From assembly GCF_029893365.1 (NCBI RefSeq), contig NZ_JARXUZ010000001.1:2914001-2978000 (forward strand): 64,000 nt of DNA, given 5' to 3'. Numbering within the stretch: the first letter of the stretch is position 1; every line of letters begins with the position of its first letter. The stretch is from Cryobacterium sp. CG_9.6. GTDB lineage: Bacteria > Actinomycetota > Actinomycetes > Actinomycetales > Microbacteriaceae. The notes under the pieces were generated by a model. That model saw only the letters and a list, made by a program, of their open reading frames with translations, was not told the origin of the DNA and did no database searches. Of the stretch, positions 63,269 to 64,000 are shown one piece after another. The position numbers and the translations under genes are program-made.

Positions 63269-63877
63269 CTAGGCGTCGTGGTCGGTCAGCAGCAGGGCGG
63301 AGAGCTCGTCAAGAATGGTCTCGGCGTTCTCCCCCTGGGCGGCGAGAGTCACCTCGTCACCGTGGTTGATTCCGAGGGAGATGACGCCCAGAATGCTGGC
63401 GGCGTTCACGGTCTTGCCACCGGACTTCGAGAGGGTCACGGGCGTGCCGGCGGCCGCGGCGGCCTGGCTGAAGAGTTTGGCGGGGCGGGCGTGCAGTCCG
63501 TGGGTGGAACCGATCTGGACCGTTCGTTCGAGCATGGTGAAGCCTTTCGTGTCGTGCAGTGAATCTGAGTCCTGGTCAAGGGTGGTGGCGAGTACAAGGT
63601 CAAGCACGGCGTCACCATCGCGGACAGCGAAGACGGTGTCCGGCAGGAGCCGCGCTGTGACTCCCTCCGCGCGCGCCTGCTCCGACATGGCCGCGAACTG
63701 TGCGGCCAGGTGCGGACCGACGAGCAGCACGTCGGTCACGGGCAGGGTGGTCTCAAGGTCTGATTCGCTTCCCGCCGTGACCGTGACGACAACGCCACGC
63801 TGAGCAGCGCTGCGCCGAAGTCGTAGTGCCACGAAGGTGCTGGAGGCACCGGCACCACACACAACATGAATCCTCAT
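63269..63877 (-). CDS. PTS IIB-like domain fused to HPr
   Basis: This single uninterrupted 202-residue frame has a lactose/cellobiose-type IIB-like domain at residues 1-~105, with phospho-Cys7 in CGAGASSTF and VTDVLLVGPHLAAQF. Residues 115-202 are a complete HPr: phospho-His129 in THGLHARPAK and the regulatory Ser in NAASILGVISLGI. ATG at 63535, with AAAGG 7 nt upstream, could also start free HPr (88 residues) by internal initiation. AGGAAGGG precedes the first ATG. It lies 7 nt before ptsI. Confidence 0.85.
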   Translation of the reverse strand: MRIHVVCGAGASSTFVALRLRRSAAQRGVVVTVTAGSESDLETTLPVTDVLLVGPHLAAQFAAMSEQARAEGVTARLLPDTVFAVRDGDAVLDLVLATTLDQDSDSLHDTKGFTMLERTVQIGSTHGLHARPAKLFSQAAAAAGTPVTLSKSGGKTVNAASILGVISLGINHGDEVTLAAQGENAETILDELSALLLTDHDA

Positions 63878-63952
63878 CGATTCGCCCTTCCTCGGCTCGC
63901 TTTAGGCTTCTTACAGTGTGCGCCCGGTCGTTTTCGAGGGCCACCAGACACT

Positions 63953-63976
63953 TTTCCGCTCCCCCGGAAACGGGGG
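63953..63976. promoter_or_regulatory. Overlapping palindromes upstream of the mannitol PTS operon
   Basis: TTTCCG-N6-CGGAAA (63953-63970) is a perfect operator-like inverted repeat. It overlaps CCCCCG-GAAA-CGGGGG (63961-63976), a hairpin with a GNRA loop. They lie 76-99 nt upstream of the IIB-HPr start. No regulator gene is within the window. Confidence 0.4.
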
Positions 63977-64000
63977 CAACTGCACGCGGGCACACCATAA

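Noticed and set aside
61453..63369. 638-codon open frame on the plus strand
   Set aside because: Antisense to ptsI; Gly/His-rich composition typical of shadow frames, with no start signal or motifs.

Overview
The window is a stretch of chromosome from a high-GC actinobacterium, most likely a member of the Microbacteriaceae (Cryobacterium/Salinibacterium/Leifsonia-like). This is inferred from gene content and order: guaB-guaB3, a C50 carotenoid operon with a two-gene lycopene cyclase, rpsM-rpsK-rpoA-rplQ without rpsD, IIC/IIB mannitol PTS genes next to ptsI and HPr, and a CrtR-like MarR regulator. The genus call is weak. No rRNA, tRNA, CRISPR array or prophage was found.

Layout. 1-7.9 kb: end of a VIT/CCC1 transporter, a DUF3054 protein, a MarR regulator with its own operator, a FUSC-type membrane protein, PcrA helicase, a glycerophosphodiesterase, a Bax1-I membrane protein and two small proteins. 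8.2-13.3 kb: guaA, DUF3817, SURF1 and a KhtTU-like K+/H+ antiporter pair, all on the minus strand. 13.4-14.6 kb: an AbiEi-like/nuclease gene enclosed by 57-bp direct repeats. 14.7-18.7 kb: livFGMH, whose LivH carries an extra secreted domain. 19-23.6 kb: guaB, guaB3 and glpD. 23.8-27.4 kb: two branched-chain-type binding lipoproteins (one strongly shortened), RarD, and groES with two CIRCE-type sites. 27.5-36 kb: a methyltransferase, three DUF4190-like proteins, and tsaD-rimI-tsaB-(tauE)-tsaE-acpS-glmS. 36-43.3 kb: coaA, then idi-crtE-crtB-crtI-crtYe-crtYf-crtEb and the divergent crtR-like gene. 43.4-46.8 kb: an acetamidase and a short-chain dehydrogenase broken by a complete IS1380-family element with a 16-bp inverted repeat and a 5-bp target duplication. 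46.8-48.7 kb: a repeat island with five copies of a ~90-bp palindromic element around one methyltransferase. 48.7-58.3 kb: glmM, rpsI, rplM, truA, an acyltransferase, a GNAT protein, and the rplQ-rpoA-rpsK-rpsM-rpmJ-infA ribosomal block. 58.4-63.9 kb: a mannitol PTS operon (IIB-HPr, ptsI, mtlA, mtlF, mtlD).

How the parts connect. Three purine genes (guaA, guaB, guaB3) supply GMP. livHMGF and the two distant binding proteins probably form amino-acid or amide uptake systems. The t6A genes tsaD/B/E are co-oriented with glmS, and glmM lies 13 kb away, so two steps of UDP-GlcNAc synthesis are present. The carotenoid operon is translationally coupled almost throughout. At least thirteen start codons sit 6-7 nt after a TANNNT-type -10 box, which points to widespread leaderless mRNAs.

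The least explained material is non-coding: the five-copy palindromic element (46.9-48.65 kb), a 30-35-bp GC-rich intergenic repeat in three clusters (13.4, 14.6, 23.6 kb) and a 148-bp-period repeat at 8.0 kb.
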